Shown piece by piece: positions 23,521 to 25,672 of a stretch of 25,672 nucleotides of DNA. Position 1 is the stretch's first letter. Each line of letters opens with the position of its first letter. The notes beneath the pieces were generated by a model that saw only the letters and a program-made list of their open reading frames with translations, was not told the DNA's origin and searched no databases. The DNA is taken from the NCBI GenBank assembly GCA_900547655.1, contig URHQ01000024.1, forward strand, positions 1 through 25,672, written 5' to 3'. The stretch comes from an uncultured Collinsella sp. GTDB taxonomy: Bacteria > Actinomycetota > Coriobacteriia > Coriobacteriales > Coriobacteriaceae. A program made the position numbers and the translations under genes.

Positions 23521-25672
23521 ATGCGTAATTCTGTATCCGACGTCACCGACGCCGAGATCCTGGACGAGACCCGCGAGGCCATGACCCAGGCTGCCTTCGA
23601 TGCCGCCGATGAGGCAAATGCTGCCCAGGCCGTCGAGTCCGCTACCGAGAGCCTGCCCGCCTTTAACGAGCTGGGGCTTTCGGACGAGATGCTTCGTGCT
23701 ATTGAGAACCTGGGCTACACGGCGCCCACGCCCGTTCAAGCCGGCTCGATCCCCGTGGTGCTCGAGGGCCGCGACCTGCTTGCCGCCGCCCAGACCGGCA
23801 CCGGCAAGACGGCCGCCTTTTTGCTGCCGACCATGAACAATCTGGAGCACATCGCTCCGCCCAAGCCCGTGCGTGAGCGCGGCGGCCGCAACCGTCGTCG
23901 CGGCGCCAAGAAGCCCGAGGGCAACGGCCGTGGCCCCGTGATGCTCGTCATCACCCCCACGCGCGAGCTCGCCCAGCAGATCGACGAGGTCGCGAGCAAG
24001 ATCGCCGACGTCACCGGCCATGTCGCCGTGACCGTCGTGGGTGGCGTGAGCTACAAGCCGCAGACCGCGGCACTCAAGTACGGCTGCGATATCCTGGTCG
24101 CCACGCCGGGCCGTCTGGTCGACCTGATCGAGCAGGGCGCCTGCCACCTGAACGAGGTCAAGGTGCTGGTGCTCGACGAGGCCGATCGCATGCTCGACAT
24201 GGGCTTTTTGCCCGCCGTCCGCCGCATTGTGCGCGAGACGCCGGCCGAGCGCCAGACGCTGCTGTTCTCGGCGACGCTCGACGAGGAGGCCGTGGGCGAG
24301 ATCACTGATCTGGTGAGCGACCCGGCCCGCGTGGAGATCGCGCCCGCCACGTCGACCGCCGACACCGTCGACCAGTTTGTGTTCCCGGTGTCCATCGAGG
24401 CCAAGAACAACCTGTTGCCCGAGTTTCTCAAGAAGGAGGGCCCGGAGCGCACCATTGTCTTTATGCGCACCAAGCATCGCGCCGACAGCTGCTGCCGTCG
24501 TCTGGAGCGTAAGGGCATCAAGGCCGCCGCGATTCACGGCAACCGCAGCCAGGCCCAGCGCGAGCGTGCCCTTTCGGCCTTCCGCGACGGTACCGTCGAC
24601 GTGTTGGTGGCAACCGACGTGCTCGCCCGCGGCATCGACATTAGCGACGTGCGCTACGTCGTGAACTTTGACGTGCCAGCCGAGCCGACCGACTACATCC
24701 ACCGCATTGGCCGCACGGGCCGCGCCGGCGAGCTGGGCTGGGCCATCACGTTTGTGACCGAGCAGGACGTGGACGAGTTCTACGAGATCGAGAAGCTCAT
24801 GGACAAGACTGCCGACATCTACGAGGCCGGCGACCTGCATGTGGGTCCCAACCCGCCTGCGGTTGATCCCGAGCGCGACCCTGCGGCCTTTAAGGTGAAG
24901 AAGAAGACTAAGCGCGGCAAGTCCAAGAGCAAGAAGAAGCTTGAGCAGGCACGCCGCGACGGCAAGCGCAACGGCGACGATTACGGTGATGTGGCCGGTC
25001 GTTCCAACCGCGGTCGTGATGAGCGCCGTGGCGACGGCGAGCGTCCGAGCCGCCCCAAGCGCGGCGGCAAGACCCGCGTGCGCGAGGGCGTTCAGGCTCG
25101 CGTGGACGAGGCCGTGGAGAGCGTGGCCCGCGAGATGGCTGCCGAGGAGCGCGCTGGTGCTGGTGCCGCTGAGCAGCCTGCGCGCGGCAACCGTGCCGAG
25201 CGTCGTGCCAAGCAGTTCCAGGGCGAGGCACATCGCCGTCGCCGCGAGGACGAGGACCGCGGCGGTCGTCGTCGTGTTGAGCGCGAGGACGAGGGCCGCG
25301 GTTCGCGCGGTGGCAAGCGCGGTGCGGGCGACCGCCGTCGTTCCGGTCGTGATGACGAGCGCAGTGGCCGTGATGAGCGTCGCGGCGGCGAGCGTCGCGG
25401 TGAGCGTGCTGCCCGTGGCGGTGAGTCCCGTGGCGGCAAGCGCTTTGAAGAGCGCGGTAGCCGCGGTGGCGAGCGTCGCGAGGGTGCTCGCGGCAATGGC
25501 GGCCGCGGCGGCGCTGGTCGTTCTAACGAGTCGCGCGATCGTCGTGACCCGCGTGCCAGCCGCGATCGTCGCGATGACTGGCGCAACTACGACGATACCC
25601 GCGAGGAGCGTCGTGGCGGCTATCGTGGCGGGCGTGGCGGCAACCAGGCCGGCTCCCGCGGCGGCCGTGCCG
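23521..25672 (+). CDS. DEAD-box ATP-dependent RNA helicase (3' end beyond window)
   Basis: At least 717 codons are present and the frame is still open at the window edge. The start is ATG 23521 with AAGGA about 9 bp upstream. It unwinds RNA using ATP. All motifs are visible: Q motif around FNELGLSDEML to PTPVQ (48-73), AQTGTGKT (90-97), PTRELAQQ (146-153), DEAD (219-222), SAT (250-252), ATDVLARGID (364-373) and HRIGRTGR (394-401). A basic Arg/Gly-rich insertion (about 115-138, RERGGRNRRRGAKKPEGNG) separates motifs I and Ia. After about residue 455 comes a long tail, first Lys-rich, then Arg/Gly/Glu repeats resembling RGG boxes. It is CsdA/RhlE-like; the exact subfamily is not determined. Confidence 0.95.
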   Translation, partial: MRNSVSDVTDAEILDETREAMTQAAFDAADEANAAQAVESATESLPAFNELGLSDEMLRAIENLGYTAPTPVQAGSIPVVLEGRDLLAAAQTGTGKTAAFLLPTMNNLEHIAPPKPVRERGGRNRRRGAKKPEGNGRGPVMLVITPTRELAQQIDEVASKIADVTGHVAVTVVGGVSYKPQTAALKYGCDILVATPGRLVDLIEQGACHLNEVKVLVLDEADRMLDMGFLPAVRRIVRETPAERQTLLFSATLDEEAVGEITDLVSDPARVEIAPATSTADTVDQFVFPVSIEAKNNLLPEFLKKEGPERTIVFMRTKHRADSCCRRLERKGIKAAAIHGNRSQAQRERALSAFRDGTVDVLVATDVLARGIDISDVRYVVNFDVPAEPTDYIHRIGRTGRAGELGWAITFVTEQDVDEFYEIEKLMDKTADIYEAGDLHVGPNPPAVDPERDPAAFKVKKKTKRGKSKSKKKLEQARRDGKRNGDDYGDVAGRSNRGRDERRGDGERPSRPKRGGKTRVREGVQARVDEAVESVAREMAAEERAGAGAAEQPARGNRAERRAKQFQGEAHRRRREDEDRGGRRRVEREDEGRGSRGGKRGAGDRRRSGRDDERSGRDERRGGERRGERAARGGESRGGKRFEERGSRGGERREGARGNGGRGGAGRSNESRDRRDPRASRDRRDDWRNYDDTREERRGGYRGGRGGNQAGSRGGRA

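Overview
The window looks like a chromosomal stretch from a high-GC actinobacterium, most plausibly a Collinsella-like member of the Coriobacteriia. That guess is inference: it rests on G/C-ending codons, strong AGGAGG-type ribosome binding sites, the gene mix, and intergenic palindrome families that I associate with this group. No marker gene here proves the taxon. Nearly all of the DNA is ordinary coding sequence; the unusual material is in the gaps.

Layout. 1-1020: a palindrome, a small minus-strand ORF, then tRNA-Gln(CUG) and tRNA-Glu(CUC) with promoter and terminator. 1075-2452: a TPR-like protein gene overlapping smpB. 2659-3394: a flavin reductase and a 47-residue rubredoxin. 3547-4803 (-): an Nramp Mn2+/Fe2+ transporter, divergent from gltB-gltD (5325-11509, glutamate synthase). 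11890-13872: an unknown protein, then an AbiEi-like protein with a PD-(D/E)XK nuclease-like C-terminus. 14360-15730: an amidohydrolase. 15838-19545 (-): a copper block copA-copZ-csoR with a clear CsoR-type operator, followed by a two-TM zinc-ribbon protein. 19796-23014 (-): an FHA protein and a membrane Ser/Thr kinase. 23521 to the end: a DEAD-box RNA helicase, cut by the window edge.

The most unusual feature is a family of 57-bp hairpin elements (arms like TCTCAATCTGTAAC / GTTACAGATTGAGA). There are eleven intact copies and two relics, all between genes. Nine sit in three tandem arrays (3, 2 and 4 copies) with 23-bp linkers, giving an exact 80-bp period (81 where one copy is 58 bp). Two of the arrays bracket the AbiEi/nuclease-like gene. 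At least five other palindrome types also occupy gaps; one of them (67 bp, two copies, 22-23-22 layout) shows compensatory arm changes.

The second notable point is the kinase/FHA pair. The FHA protein carries an ETT motif upstream of its FHA domain, laid out like the phospho-switch of GarA/OdhI, which in other actinobacteria controls 2-oxoglutarate/glutamate enzymes including glutamate synthase. gltBD lies about 10 kb away. A functional link is a hypothesis, not something the sequence shows.
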